Source: DASZHJ01 sp963735465
GTDB taxonomy: Bacteria > Pseudomonadota > Alphaproteobacteria > ATCC43930 > CGMCC-115725
Direction of reading: 5' to 3'
DNA length: 64,000 bases
NCBI GenBank assembly: GCA_963735465.1
Contig: CAVTLA010000001.1
Location: forward strand, 124,001-188,000
The number at the start of each line of letters is the position of its first letter. Positions within the stretch are counted from its first letter, which is position 1. Shown one piece after another: positions 22,625-32,318 of this stretch. Below the pieces are notes generated by a model that ran no database searches, had not been told where the DNA came from, and saw only the letters and a program-made list of their open reading frames with translations. Position numbers and translations under genes: made by a program.

Positions 22625-23613
22625 CCGAGTTTCGCGCATTCCTGTTGCGCGAGGCCGAGGGGAAAGTCAGCGGCAGGATCGAGCGCGTGGACGAGAGCGC
22701 GCTGCCGGCGGGCGAGGTCACCGTCGATGTCGAGTATTCGACGCTCAACTACAAGGACGGGCTGATCCTGAACGGGCTTGGTCGTCTCGTGCGGACGTAT
22801 CCGCATATTCCCGGCGTCGATTTCGCCGGCCGCGTCGCCGCCTCCGCGGTGCCGGAGTACAAGCCCGGCGACGCCGTGCTGCTGACCGGCTGGCGTGTCG
22901 GCGAGGTGCAGTGGGGCGGTTACGGCGAGAAGGTGCGGGTGAAGGCCGCGCAGCTGGTGAAGCTGCCGGCGGGCCTCACCGCGAAGCGCGCCATGGCGGT
23001 GGGCACCGCGGGCTTCACCGCCATGCTCGCGGTGATGGCGCTGGAAGAGCACGGCCTCAAGCCCGGCGCCGGCGAAGTGCTGGTGACCGGCGCCGCCGGC
23101 GGCGTCGGCAGCGTCGCCGTCGCGATCCTGGCGAAGCTCGGCTACGCCGTCGCGGCCTCCACCGGCCGCGCCGAGACCGCCGATTTTCTCAAGGGCCTGG
23201 GCGCCGCCACCATTCTCGATCGCGCCAGCCTCGCGAAGCCGCCGCAGCGTCCCCTCGACAGCGAGCGCTGGGCCGGCGCCATCGACGCCGTCGGCAGCAC
23301 GACGCTTGCGACCGTCCTGACCCAGCTCAAATACAACGCCAGCGTCGCCGCCTGCGGCCTTGCGGGCGGCAACGATCTGCCGACGACGGTGATCCCGTTC
23401 CTGCTGCGCGGCGTCAACCTGCTCGGCATCGATTCCGTGATGTGCCCGAAGCCGCGCCGGGAAGCGGCCTGGGCGCGGATTACTCGCGATCTCCCGATGG
23501 AGAAGCTCGACGCCCTGACCGAGGTGGCGCCGCTCGAGGCGCTGCCGGATCTCGCCGGGAAGATCCTGAAAGGCGGCATCCGCGGCCGCGTGGTGATCGA
23601 CGTCCGGACGTGA
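22621..23613 (+). CDS. acuI: MDR family acrylyl-CoA reductase (AcuI/YhdH type)
   Basis: A 330-residue zinc-independent medium-chain oxidoreductase of the YhdH/AcuI group, which reduces acryloyl-CoA to propionyl-CoA with NADPH and so protects cells from acrylate. Typical segments are STLNYKDGLILNGLG, HIPGVDFAGRV, LLTGWRVGEVQWGGYGEK, the NADPH-binding VTGAAGGVGSVAVAILAKL and ACGLAGGNDLPTTVIPFLLR. The start ATG overlaps the restored thiolase stop. Pairing with a thiolase suggests a CoA-thioester degradation step. The exact substrate is inferred from the family. Confidence 0.85.
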   Translation: MTEFRAFLLREAEGKVSGRIERVDESALPAGEVTVDVEYSTLNYKDGLILNGLGRLVRTYPHIPGVDFAGRVAASAVPEYKPGDAVLLTGWRVGEVQWGGYGEKVRVKAAQLVKLPAGLTAKRAMAVGTAGFTAMLAVMALEEHGLKPGAGEVLVTGAAGGVGSVAVAILAKLGYAVAASTGRAETADFLKGLGAATILDRASLAKPPQRPLDSERWAGAIDAVGSTTLATVLTQLKYNASVAACGLAGGNDLPTTVIPFLLRGVNLLGIDSVMCPKPRREAAWARITRDLPMEKLDALTEVAPLEALPDLAGKILKGGIRGRVVIDVRT

Positions 23614-23620
23614 TGCGCGA

Positions 23621-24538
23621 TCACGTAGCAACGCGCGCGAGCCTGGTCTCCCGATAGAGGATGTAAAGGCCGCTCGCGATCACGATGGCGGCGCCGCTCA
23701 GGAACACGGCCGTCGGCACGTCGCCCCAGACGAAATAGCCGATGATCCCGACATAGACGAGGGCGGTGTAGTCGAAGGGCGCCACCACGGCGGCGGGAGC
23801 CAGGCGAAAGGCGCGGGTGATCGCGAGCTGTGCGCTGCCGCCCATGAGGCCGATCGCCGCCAGCAGCAGCGCGTCGATCGGTGTCGGTGTCACCCATTGG
23901 AACGGCAGGGTGAGCGCGCTGGCGATGGTGGTGGTGAGCGTCACGTAGAAGACGATGCTCACGGTGCTCTCGGTCTTGCCGAGGGTGCGCAGGAAGATGA
24001 GGGCAAGGGCGTAGAGGAACGTCGAGAACAGCGCGATCCACGAGTTCCAGTCGATGATGCCGGAATCCGGCCGTACCATGATCAGCACGCCAATGAAGCC
24101 GACGCTGACCGCGCTCCAGCGGCGGATGCCGACGCGCTCGCCCAGCAGCGGCACCGAGAGCGCGGTGACGAAAAGCGGCGACGCGAAGGCGATACCGAAA
24201 ACGTCGGCGAGCGGCATGTGGCCGAAGCACCAGAAGAATCCGACCATGGAGACGAGGCCGACAAGAGCGCGGCCGGCCTGGCCCAGCGGCCGGTGCGTGT
24301 GGATTGCGGCGCGTCCGCTACGGATGATCGCCGGCAGCAGCGGCACGAAGGCGAAGAGCGAGCGGAAGAACACCAGCTCCATCACGGGATAGGTGGGCGA
24401 GAGCCATTTGACCAGGACGTCCTGGGTGCTGAACACCACCACCGCCAGCAGCATGAAGGCGATGCCGCGCCCCATCGTCGCCTCGCTGGCGGGCTCGCGC
24501 GCGCGTAAGATCGGCGGGGCGGCGGTCGGAGACGACAT
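23621..24538 (-). CDS. DMT superfamily transporter (EamA domains)
   Basis: A 305-residue inner-membrane protein with about ten predicted helices in two EamA repeats. The first repeat begins GIAFMLLAVVVFSTQDVLVKW and includes FFRSLFAFVPLLPAII and ADVFGIAFASPLFVTALSVP. The second includes FSTFLYALALIFLRTLGKTE and VAPFDYTALVYVGIIGYFVW. Members export metabolites or amino acids; the substrate cannot be deduced. It converges on acuI with seven bases between the stops. An internal start at residue 22 (MGRGIAFML) is possible. Confidence 0.85.
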   Translation of the reverse strand: MSSPTAAPPILRAREPASEATMGRGIAFMLLAVVVFSTQDVLVKWLSPTYPVMELVFFRSLFAFVPLLPAIIRSGRAAIHTHRPLGQAGRALVGLVSMVGFFWCFGHMPLADVFGIAFASPLFVTALSVPLLGERVGIRRWSAVSVGFIGVLIMVRPDSGIIDWNSWIALFSTFLYALALIFLRTLGKTESTVSIVFYVTLTTTIASALTLPFQWVTPTPIDALLLAAIGLMGGSAQLAITRAFRLAPAAVVAPFDYTALVYVGIIGYFVWGDVPTAVFLSGAAIVIASGLYILYRETRLARVAT

Positions 24539-24676
24539 GGGATGGTCCGGTGAAAGGCGGTGGAAGCGCCGCCGCGGCGGCCTCGTTCTTAGCTGCGGAT
24601 TGGCGTCAACGGCAAGTCGGGGGGCAGCGGCGGGTTGGCTCGGAAGGTGTAAAAAACTTTATCTTGATTTCCCAAT

Positions 24677-24695
24677 GAGATATAGGCTATTTCTC
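24677..24695. promoter_or_regulatory. near-perfect inverted repeat upstream of the amidase
   Basis: GAGATATAG and CTATTTCTC pair over nine positions with one mismatch around a central G. It lies in an AT-rich stretch (about 24648-24712) unlike the surrounding DNA, between the divergent EamA transporter and amidase genes. It could be an operator or part of a promoter. No known regulator is implied. Confidence 0.4.
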
Positions 24696-24769
24696 AACTA
24701 AATCCTGGGTGCAGTGCGGTAATACCCTGATATTCTCACCTGCGCGCAGACGTTGTCGGACGGTAGGAC

Positions 24770-25576
24770 ATGCAACGTGAGGTAACGAGGCGCGGAGCTC
24801 TGCGGTGGGTCGGCCGGATCGCGGCCGCCACCGGGCTCGCCGTATGGGATCCCCGCAGCCTCGCCGAGGCGGCGACGGCGAAAGCGCCGGCGCGCCGCGT
24901 CATCGTCCTCGATCCCGGCCACGGCGGCGTCGATCCCGGCGCCATCGGCATGAGCGGCTCCTACGAGAAGGAGATCGCGCTCGCCACCGCGACCGAGGTG
25001 GCGGTCCTGCTGGAGGCGAGCAAGCGCTACCGCGTGCTGCTGACCCGGGACGACGACGAGTTCATCTCCCTCGAGGACCGCGTCGTGCGGGCGCGCCAGG
25101 CCCATGGCGATCTCTTCCTCTCGATCCACGCCGACGCGATCCCGAATTCATCCGTGCGCGGCGCCTCCGTCTTCACCCTCTCCGAGCGCGCCTCCGACGC
25201 CGAGGCGGCGGCGCTCGCCCAGCGCGAGAACAAGGCGGATCTCATCGCCGGCATCGACCTCTCGCGCCACGCGCCCGAGGTCAGCAACATCCTCCTCGAC
25301 CTGGCGCGGCGCCAGACCAACAACCTCTCGATCACGCTCGCGCGCAAGCTGGTGGGCGAGCTCGGCCGCCAGGTGCCGCTCCTCACCAACAGCCACCGCT
25401 CCGCCGGCTTCGCGGTGCTGAAGGCGCCGGACATTCCCTCGGCGCTGGTGGAGATCGGCTGCCTCTCGAACCGCGAGGAGGAGAAGCTCCTCAACGTCAC
25501 GGCCTATCAGCGGAAGCTGGCGACCAGCATCTTCCGCTCCGTCAACGACTACTTCGATCAGATGGGATCGGCCTGA
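24770..25576 (+). CDS. N-acetylmuramoyl-L-alanine amidase (Amidase_3), Tat-exported
   Basis: A 268-residue periplasmic zinc amidase that cuts the amide bond between N-acetylmuramic acid and the stem peptide during cell separation. The N terminus has a twin-arginine signal (TRRGALRWVGRIAAATGLAV) ending near an Ala-rich site. Zinc ligands are visible: His51 in LDPGHGGVDPGA, the Glu in SGSYEKEIAL and the His in LSIHADAIPNSS. The catalytic Glu is in ALVEIGCLSNREEE. It lacks the AMIN domain of AmiC, so it is a minimal form. It is alone on its strand. Confidence 0.9.
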   Translation: MQREVTRRGALRWVGRIAAATGLAVWDPRSLAEAATAKAPARRVIVLDPGHGGVDPGAIGMSGSYEKEIALATATEVAVLLEASKRYRVLLTRDDDEFISLEDRVVRARQAHGDLFLSIHADAIPNSSVRGASVFTLSERASDAEAAALAQRENKADLIAGIDLSRHAPEVSNILLDLARRQTNNLSITLARKLVGELGRQVPLLTNSHRSAGFAVLKAPDIPSALVEIGCLSNREEEKLLNVTAYQRKLATSIFRSVNDYFDQMGSA

Positions 25577-25580
25577 GCGG

Positions 25581-25820
25581 CTAGAACCCGCTCCTGGGGT
25601 GCGCCACCACCTTGTCCTTGAGCGCCTTCAGGCGCCCGAAGGCCTCCACCGCCGGCTCCATGTGGATGCGGCGGTCGGCGAAGCCGGCGCTCACTTCCTT
25701 CGTCAGCACCAGCTCCAGAGCGTGCAGAACGATCTCCGCCACGTCGATCTGGCCCTGCTCGCAGGCCTGGTCGAAGGCGGCGAGAAGCTTGTCGCTGAGG
25801 CGGCGGGGAAACTGGGTCAT
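25581..25820 (-). CDS. conserved small hypothetical protein
   Basis: A 79-residue soluble, largely helical protein starting MTQFPRRLSDKLLAAFDQAC, with a VAEIVLHALELVLTKEV helix near residues 27-43 and a basic end. It resembles short uncharacterised proteins seen in several alphaproteobacteria. It converges with the amidase gene, with four bases between the stops. No function can be assigned. Confidence 0.55.
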   Translation of the reverse strand: MTQFPRRLSDKLLAAFDQACEQGQIDVAEIVLHALELVLTKEVSAGFADRRIHMEPAVEAFGRLKALKDKVVAHPRSGF

Positions 25821-25968
25821 TCGATGTTCTGACGATGTGGCTGGGCGATTACGTGAGTAGGCACGCTAGCATATCGCCCGTTGCCGAGAACCTAACACGA
25901 AGGGCGGAATCCCGGGGAACGCCATGACCACCAATGGCTTAAACCGAGGCCTGCGCGTTAACCATTTC

Positions 25969-25996
25969 TTGACGCATCCGGAAGTAGTTTTAGCGT
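25969..25996 (+). promoter_or_regulatory. candidate sigma-70-like promoter
   Basis: TTGACG at 25969-25974 and TAGCGT at 25991-25996 are separated by 16 bases. It points rightwards into a stretch with no gene but three hairpins and a terminator, so it could drive the small RNA candidate that follows. The -10 element is weak. Confidence 0.35.
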
Positions 25997-26000
25997 GCGG

Positions 26001-26087
26001 GCTGCGCTCGTCCAGAGCGTACCCCGTAAGTCCTTCGGGCTTTTCCTCCCTGAAACTCGGGCCGCGCGTTCACGTGCGGCCCTTTTT
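26001..26087 (+). ncRNA. candidate small RNA, three hairpins and a terminator
   Basis: A gene-free segment of about 87 bases between a promoter-like site and a strong terminator. Hairpin 1 pairs CGCTC (26005-26009) with GAGCG (26015-26019). Hairpin 2 pairs AAGTCC (26028-26033) with GGGCTT (26037-26042), with one wobble. A single-stranded TTTTCCTCCCTGAAACTC follows, with an anti-Shine-Dalgarno-like CCTCCC, then the terminator stem. The neighbouring genes lie on the other strand, so no plus-strand gene supplies this transcript. The nine bases CTGAAACTC recur in the same position at 50638-50646. I match it to no named family. Confidence 0.45.
26059..26087 (+). terminator. rho-independent terminator
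   Basis: A ten-base stem GGGCCGCGCG / CGTGCGGCCC with one mismatch and a TTCA loop, followed by TTTTT. No plus-strand coding gene ends upstream, so it belongs to the small RNA candidate. Confidence 0.75.
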
Positions 26088-26144
26088 CTTGTGCGCGGAG
26101 GACGGCGGGCAGTCCGTCCGCTCTCGGGAAGGATCAGGGAGAGA

Positions 26145-26219
<75 letters not shown>

Positions 26220-26320
26220 ATCGGGCCGGCGTGTGGCGGAGCCAATACACGACGCTTTCCCCCTTGGCAAGGCGCGAGCCGGTCCGGCGCCGAGACCGTT
26301 TGCCGGCTGGATCGGGCAGA

Positions 26321-26452
26321 CTGCGTCCCTCGACTCGTCCGCTTCGCGGACGGCTCAGGATGAGGCGGTTTTCTTTGTGCGTCTGACATTCGAACCATCC
26401 CCGCGGTCCTCATCCTGAGCCGATCGCGCGGCGATCGAGTCGAAGGACGCAG
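26321..26452. repeat. intergenic palindromic repeat, diverged copy
   Basis: CTGCGTCCCTCGACTCG and its inverse CGAGTCGAAGGACGCAG frame CTCAGGATGAGGC and CCTCATCCTGAG. The shared spacer word GGTTTTCTTTGTGC is present, but the inner hairpins (GTCCGCTTCGCGGAC and GATCGCGCGGCGATC) differ from the other copies. The rest of 26220-26598 shows no gene. Confidence 0.8.
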
Positions 26453-26598
26453 GATGCCACTGCAGAAAAACGAGCAGCTCTCCCTTGGCGGCGATCACCG
26501 TGCATTTGCCGAAAATGCGTGGCGGCTGCTGTCATCGATTCGAATTTCTTTAAGGCGCGAGGCGCAGGCTACACGGGCTCGTCCCGAAAACTTCCGCC

Positions 26599-27030
26599 AT
26601 GATTCCGATGCGCCCCACGCGCCTAGTGCTGCTCCTGAGCTTGCTCGTCATCACGGCGTTGCTGGTGGCGACGGGCTGGCTGCTGCCGGAGTTGCCGGCC
26701 GGCGAGGGCATCTATGCCTCGGCCGCGGTGACCGTGCTGCTCGGCGGATTGATGATCGGCTCCTACGCGCATTTCCTGAACCTCACGCGCTGGGACACTC
26801 TGGGCCTGCGGCCTGGTGCGCGCGTTCCGCGGCCCGCTCTGGCGGGCCTGCTGCTCGCCCTCGTCTGCGGTCTGGCACTGCTCTGGCCGATGCTTAGGTC
26901 AAGGGATCCGGTGGTGGCAGCCGGTGCCGGACAGTATCTGCATTTCGACGCCTCCGAGGCCGATGCGGAAGCAGGCGCCGACGACTATTCGCCCGGCATG
27001 CGCGTGAAGTTCACCAGCGGCCGGCAGTAG
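26599..27030 (+). CDS. hypothetical inner-membrane protein
   Basis: A 143-residue protein with three likely membrane helices: LVLLLSLLVITALLVATGWLL (about residues 8-28), ASAAVTVLLGGLMIGSYAHF (39-58) and ALAGLLLALVCGLALLWPML (80-99). A hydrophilic acidic tail ends in a short basic stretch. I recognise no family. The start is ATG 26599, with ATG 26608 as an alternative. It could form an operon with the small basic protein that follows 54 bases later. Confidence 0.5.
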   Translation: MIPMRPTRLVLLLSLLVITALLVATGWLLPELPAGEGIYASAAVTVLLGGLMIGSYAHFLNLTRWDTLGLRPGARVPRPALAGLLLALVCGLALLWPMLRSRDPVVAAGAGQYLHFDASEADAEAGADDYSPGMRVKFTSGRQ

Positions 27031-27084
27031 GCGCCGCCGCCGTCCCTTGACCTCATGGCCACCGCCGCCCACCTTGTGGCGGCG

Positions 27085-27270
27085 ATGACCCGGGACACCC
27101 AGACTCCAGGCTCCAGCGAGGCAGGCCGGCGCGCCGCGGCCCGGCGCAAAGCTCGACTCGCCGCCGCGCTCCGGGAGAATCTGAAGCGCCGCAAGGCCCA
27201 GGCGCGCGAGCGCGACGCGGTGGAGGCGGATGCCCGTTCCACGGATCTGCCAGCGGACAAAAGACCTTAG
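27085..27270 (+). CDS. small Arg/Lys-rich hypothetical protein
   Basis: A 61-residue protein with a highly basic helix (ARRKARLAAALRENLKRRKAQARERD, written here in segments: ARRKARLAAALREN and LKRRKAQARERD). Such short proteins are common in Rhodospirillales-like genomes near this cluster, and their role is unknown. I chose ATG 27085 (MTRDTQTPG) over ATG 27055 because the helix and family-like length start there. It lies 88 bases before dcd. Confidence 0.5.
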   Translation: MTRDTQTPGSSEAGRRAAARRKARLAAALRENLKRRKAQARERDAVEADARSTDLPADKRP

Positions 27271-27358
27271 GACGAAGGCGCCCGCCGCCGCTTGAGCCGG
27301 CGCGGCGTTTCGCCTACAACGGCGGCCACCCTCTCTCAACCGCCGCGAGGCCGCACCG

Positions 27359-27913
27359 ATGCCGATCTTGTCCGACCGCTGGATCCGCGAGGCGGCGACC
27401 ACCCGGGCGATGATCGAGCCGTTCGTGGAGAAGCAGACCCGGGAGGGCGTGATCTCCTACGGGCTCTCGTCCTACGGCTACGACGCCAGGGTCGGCCGGC
27501 AGTTCAAGATCTTCACCAACGTCGACAGCGCCGTGGTCGATCCCAAGGCCTTCTCGGACAAGAGCTTCGTCGACCGCGAGGCCGACGTCTGCATCGTGCC
27601 GCCGAACAGCTTCGCGCTGGCCACCACGATGGAGTACTTCCGCGTGCCCCGGGACGTGCTGGTGATCTGCCTGGGCAAATCCACCTACGCCCGGTGCGGC
27701 ATCATCGTTAACGTGACGCCCCTGGAACCGGAATGGGAAGGCCACGTTACCATCGAGATCTCCAACACCACGCCGCTGCCGGCGCGGATCTATGCCGGGG
27801 AAGGCATCTGCCAGTTCCTGTTCTTCCAGGGCGAGCAGCCCTGCGAGACCTCCTACGCCGACCGCAAAGGCAAATACATGCGCCAGCGCGGCGTGACGCT
27901 GCCGCGCCTGTGA
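27359..27913 (+). CDS. dcd: dCTP deaminase
   Basis: A 184-residue dCTP deaminase that converts dCTP to dUTP for thymidylate synthesis. Nucleotide-binding and catalytic segments are present: ISYGLSSYGYDARVG near residue 30, VICLGKSTYARCGIIVNVTP with the Ser and Arg of the active site, and PEWEGHVTIEISNTTPLPA with the catalytic Glu. The end YADRKGKYMRQRGVTLPRL is the family's closing phosphate-binding segment. The length is normal and the gene is intact. It lies just upstream of murA, as often seen in alphaproteobacteria. Confidence 0.95.
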   Translation: MPILSDRWIREAATTRAMIEPFVEKQTREGVISYGLSSYGYDARVGRQFKIFTNVDSAVVDPKAFSDKSFVDREADVCIVPPNSFALATTMEYFRVPRDVLVICLGKSTYARCGIIVNVTPLEPEWEGHVTIEISNTTPLPARIYAGEGICQFLFFQGEQPCETSYADRKGKYMRQRGVTLPRL

Positions 27914-28002
27914 CGAATTTCGCCATAATCACCGGCTAGAAAACTCCTGGCCCGGACCTATCGTCTCCCACAGCCGGACCAGAAGGGGACCCCGTTTACC
28001 AA

Positions 28003-29286
<1,284 letters not shown>

Positions 29287-29294
<8 letters not shown>

Positions 29295-29733
29295 GCGCCC
29301 GCGGGCGCCCGATGCCCTCCGACTGCTGGCCCGCGACGAGGAGGACCTGGAGATCCTCTCCATGGTGCTGCAGGACGCGCTGATCTCGGTCTCGGAGATG
29401 GCGTTCCTGCCCGAGGAGCAGCGCTTCGTCCTGATCGCCAACCGCTTCCGCTGGGAGCCGCCGATGGACGGCCCGCGGAAGAACTTCGAGCGCCGCCATA
29501 CCGGCCTCAATATCGGCGGCATCGCGGCGGTGCGGCGCCGCGGCTTCAGCCTCGCCGAGCCCGACCGCATCCTGGTCCTGCTGGCGATCCAGCCGGTCCC
29601 CGGCGGGCTGCAGCTCGATTTCGCCGGCGGCGCCTCGATCCGCCTGGAGACCGCCGAGATCCTCTGCCACCTGGACGATCTCAGCGAATCCTGGCCCACC
29701 AAGTGGCAGCCGCGACATCCCCTGGAGAACTGA
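29287..29733 (+). CDS. DUF2948 family protein
   Basis: A 148-residue cytoplasmic protein of the DUF2948 family, found almost only in alphaproteobacteria between murA and hisG. Conserved parts are LRLLARDEEDLEILSMVLQD, ALISVSEMAFLPEEQRFVLI and the end ETAEILCHLDDLSESWPT. The function is unknown. The ATG lies eight bases inside the murA gene, so its expression is probably coupled to MurA. Confidence 0.88.
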
Positions 29734-29870
29734 GCGCGGCTTAGGCCGCCGCCGCCTTGTGGCAACGGCTCGGGTTGAGGTAGACCCTTACTGCCACGCA
29801 CGAAGTTCCCTCGAATGCGAGCCGTCGAGGGATCGGTCGGCGGCATCTGTTCTGGTGGAGATCTGATTCC

Positions 29871-30533
29871 GTGCGCGACAACGAAACGCTGGTTCTGGCG
29901 CTGCCCAAGGGACGCATCCTCGGCGAGGTGGTCGCGCTGATGCGGCGCGCCGGCGTCGAGATGGAGCCCGAGTTCGCGAACGACGAGTCGCGCAAGCTGC
30001 GGTTCCACACAAATGAGCCCGGTCTCGACGTCGTGCGGGTGCGCAACTTCGACGTCGCGACCTTCGTCGCCCACGGTGCCGCCCATCTCGGGGTTTCCGG
30101 CAACGACGTGCTGATGGAGTTCGACTACAACGAGATCTACGCGCCGCTCGACCTCAAGGTCGGGCATTGCCGCCTGATGGTGGCGGCGCCGGCGGAGCTG
30201 GTGGGGCGCGACGATCCCACGCGCTGGAGCCGGCTGCGCGTTGCCACGAAATATCCCGAGATCACGCGGCGCCACTTCGCCGCCCGCGGCGTCCAGGCCG
30301 AGTGCATCAAGCTCAACGGCGCGCTGGAGCTGGCGCCCCAGCTCGGCCTCTGCCGGCGCATCGTCGACCTCGTGCAGACCGGCGCCACCTTGAAGGCGAA
30401 CGGCCTGGTGGAGATCGAGCGCATCGCCGACATCACCTCGCGCCTCATCGTCAACCGCGCGGCGCTCAAGACGCGCCCGCTGCAGATCCGCCAGTGGGTC
30501 GACCGCTTCCGCGAGGCGGCCGATGCCGCTTAG
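29871..30533 (+). CDS. hisG: ATP phosphoribosyltransferase, short form
   Basis: A 220-residue HisG catalysing the first step of histidine synthesis, the condensation of ATP with PRPP. It starts with GTG (VRDNETLVLALPKGRILGEV). DVATFVAHGAAHLGVSGNDV and the PRPP loop LVQTGATLKANGL are typical. At this length it lacks the C-terminal regulatory domain, so by family knowledge it should need the regulatory partner HisZ, which is not in this window. It overlaps hisD by eleven bases. Confidence 0.93.
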   Translation: MRDNETLVLALPKGRILGEVVALMRRAGVEMEPEFANDESRKLRFHTNEPGLDVVRVRNFDVATFVAHGAAHLGVSGNDVLMEFDYNEIYAPLDLKVGHCRLMVAAPAELVGRDDPTRWSRLRVATKYPEITRRHFAARGVQAECIKLNGALELAPQLGLCRRIVDLVQTGATLKANGLVEIERIADITSRLIVNRAALKTRPLQIRQWVDRFREAADAA

Positions 30534-31830
30534 GCTCGACACCGCGGCGCCCGGCTTCGAGGCCGCCTTTGCGCGGTTCCTCGATGCCAAGCGCGAGACC
30601 GGCGCCGATGTCGACGCCGCGGTGAAGGCGATCCTCGCCGACGTCCGCGCCCGGGGCGACGCGGCCGTCATCGAGCTCACGCGCCGTTTCGATCGCCTGG
30701 ACCTGACCGCCGCCACGATGCGGGTAAGCCAGGCGGAGATCGACGCGGCGGTGGGCCTGTGCTCCCGGGAGACGCTGCAGGCGCTGGATCTCGCGGCCAG
30801 GCGCATCGAGGCCTATCACCGCCGCCTGCTGCCCCAGGATCTCGACTATGTCGACGGCGACGGCATCCGCCTCGGCGCCCGCTGGCGGCCGATCGCGGCG
30901 GTCGGCATCTACGTGCCGGGCGGCCTTGCCGCATATCCCTCCTCGGTGCTGATGAACGCGGTGCCCGCCGCGGTGGCGGGCGTCGGGCGCGTGGTCATGG
31001 TGGTGCCGGCGCCGGACGGCAAGCTCAATCCCCTGGTGCTGGCGGCGGCGAAGCTCGCCGGCGTCGGTGAGATCTATCGCATCGGCGGGGCCCAGGCGGT
31101 GGCGGCGCTCGCCTACGGCACCGCCACCATTCCCGCCGTCGACAAGATCGTCGGGCCCGGCAACGCCTATGTGGCGGAGGCGAAGCGCCAGGTCTTCGGC
31201 ACCGTGGGCATCGACATGATCGCCGGGCCCTCGGAGATCCTGGTGATCGCCGATCGCGACAACGATCCCGCCTGGATCGCCGCCGATCTCCTCTCCCAGG
31301 CCGAGCACGACAGCGCGGCGCAGGCGATCCTGATCACCGACGATGGCAAGTTCGCGGAGCAGGTTGCGCGGGCGGTGGAGACGCACCTCAAGACCTTGCC
31401 GCGGGCGGCGATCGCCGGCGAGAGCTGGGCGAAACACGGCGCGCTCATCACCGTCGGCGGCTGGGACAAGGCGGTGGCGCTTGCCGACCGGATCGCGCCG
31501 GAGCATCTGGAGCTGGCTCTCGACGGCGCGGCGGCCGAGAGCTTGGCGGGCCAAATCCGCAACGCCGGCGCGATCTTCATCGGCCGCCACACGCCGGAGG
31601 CGGTGGGGGATTACGTCGGCGGGCCCAACCACGTGCTGCCGACCGCCCGCAGCGCGCGCTTCTCCTCCGGCCTCGGCGTCCAGGATTTCCTGAAGCGCAC
31701 CTCGATCCTCGGCTGCGGACCGGAGGGATTGCGGGCGATCGGCCCCGCGGCGCTGGCGCTGGCGCGGGCCGAGGGCTTCGATGCCCACGCGCTCTCGATC
31801 GCGATCCGCCTCAACCTGCCCGGCGGGTGA
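30523..31830 (+). CDS. hisD: histidinol dehydrogenase
   Basis: A 435-residue zinc enzyme carrying out the last two oxidations of histidine synthesis (histidinol to histidine). Signature segments are VGIYVPGGLAAYPSSVLMNA, DKIVGPGNAYVAEAKRQVFG, MIAGPSEILVIAD and LSQAEHDSAAQAILIT, holding metal and catalytic residues, plus GPNHVLPTARSARFSSGLGV near the end. The gene is complete. It overlaps hisG and is followed five bases later by the UPF0262 gene. Confidence 0.95.
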   Translation: MPLRLDTAAPGFEAAFARFLDAKRETGADVDAAVKAILADVRARGDAAVIELTRRFDRLDLTAATMRVSQAEIDAAVGLCSRETLQALDLAARRIEAYHRRLLPQDLDYVDGDGIRLGARWRPIAAVGIYVPGGLAAYPSSVLMNAVPAAVAGVGRVVMVVPAPDGKLNPLVLAAAKLAGVGEIYRIGGAQAVAALAYGTATIPAVDKIVGPGNAYVAEAKRQVFGTVGIDMIAGPSEILVIADRDNDPAWIAADLLSQAEHDSAAQAILITDDGKFAEQVARAVETHLKTLPRAAIAGESWAKHGALITVGGWDKAVALADRIAPEHLELALDGAAAESLAGQIRNAGAIFIGRHTPEAVGDYVGGPNHVLPTARSARFSSGLGVQDFLKRTSILGCGPEGLRAIGPAALALARAEGFDAHALSIAIRLNLPGG

Positions 31831-31835
31831 CGGCG

Positions 31836-32312
31836 ATGGCGAAGGACAGCAAGCGCATCGCCAAGATCGTCCTCGACGAGCACAGCGTGGTGCGGCGCAA
31901 CGCCGACATCGAGCACGAGCGCGCGGTCGCGATCTTCGATCTCCTGGAGGAGAACCGCTTCGCGCCGGCGGCGGGACATCCCGGCCCCTTCCATCTCGAG
32001 ATCGGCCTCGAGGAGAACCGCCTCGTCCTGGAGATCCGCTCGACCGCGGAGGAACCGCTGGAGCGCCTGGTGCTGCCCCTGCAGGCCTTCCGCGGCGTCA
32101 TCCGCGACTACTTCCTGGTCTGCGAGAATTATTACGCCGCCATCCGCACCGCGAGCCCGTCGCGCATCGAGACCCTCGATATGGGCCGGCGCAGCCTGCA
32201 CAACGAGGGCTCGGAGCTGCTGCGCGAGCGGCTAGCGGAGAAGGTCGAGATCGATCTCGACACCGCCCGCCGGCTCTTCACCCTCATCTGCGTGCTGCAC
32301 ATCCGGGGCTGA
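31836..32312 (+). CDS. UPF0262 family protein
   Basis: A 158-residue protein of the UPF0262 family, restricted to alphaproteobacteria and almost always after hisD. It reads MAKDSKRIAKIVLDE, VVRRNADIEHERAVAIFDLL and FHLEIGLEENRLVLEI, and ends ARRLFTLICVLHIRG. I chose ATG 31836 over the in-frame GTG 31827. The function is unknown. Confidence 0.9.
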   Translation: MAKDSKRIAKIVLDEHSVVRRNADIEHERAVAIFDLLEENRFAPAAGHPGPFHLEIGLEENRLVLEIRSTAEEPLERLVLPLQAFRGVIRDYFLVCENYYAAIRTASPSRIETLDMGRRSLHNEGSELLRERLAEKVEIDLDTARRLFTLICVLHIRG

Positions 32313-32318
32313 GAGGGA

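Noticed and set aside
21457..23613. A natural thiolase-reductase fusion protein
   Set aside because: Both halves are full-length, and one extra base near 22609 explains the missing stop while giving a canonical thiolase end and an ATGA overlap.
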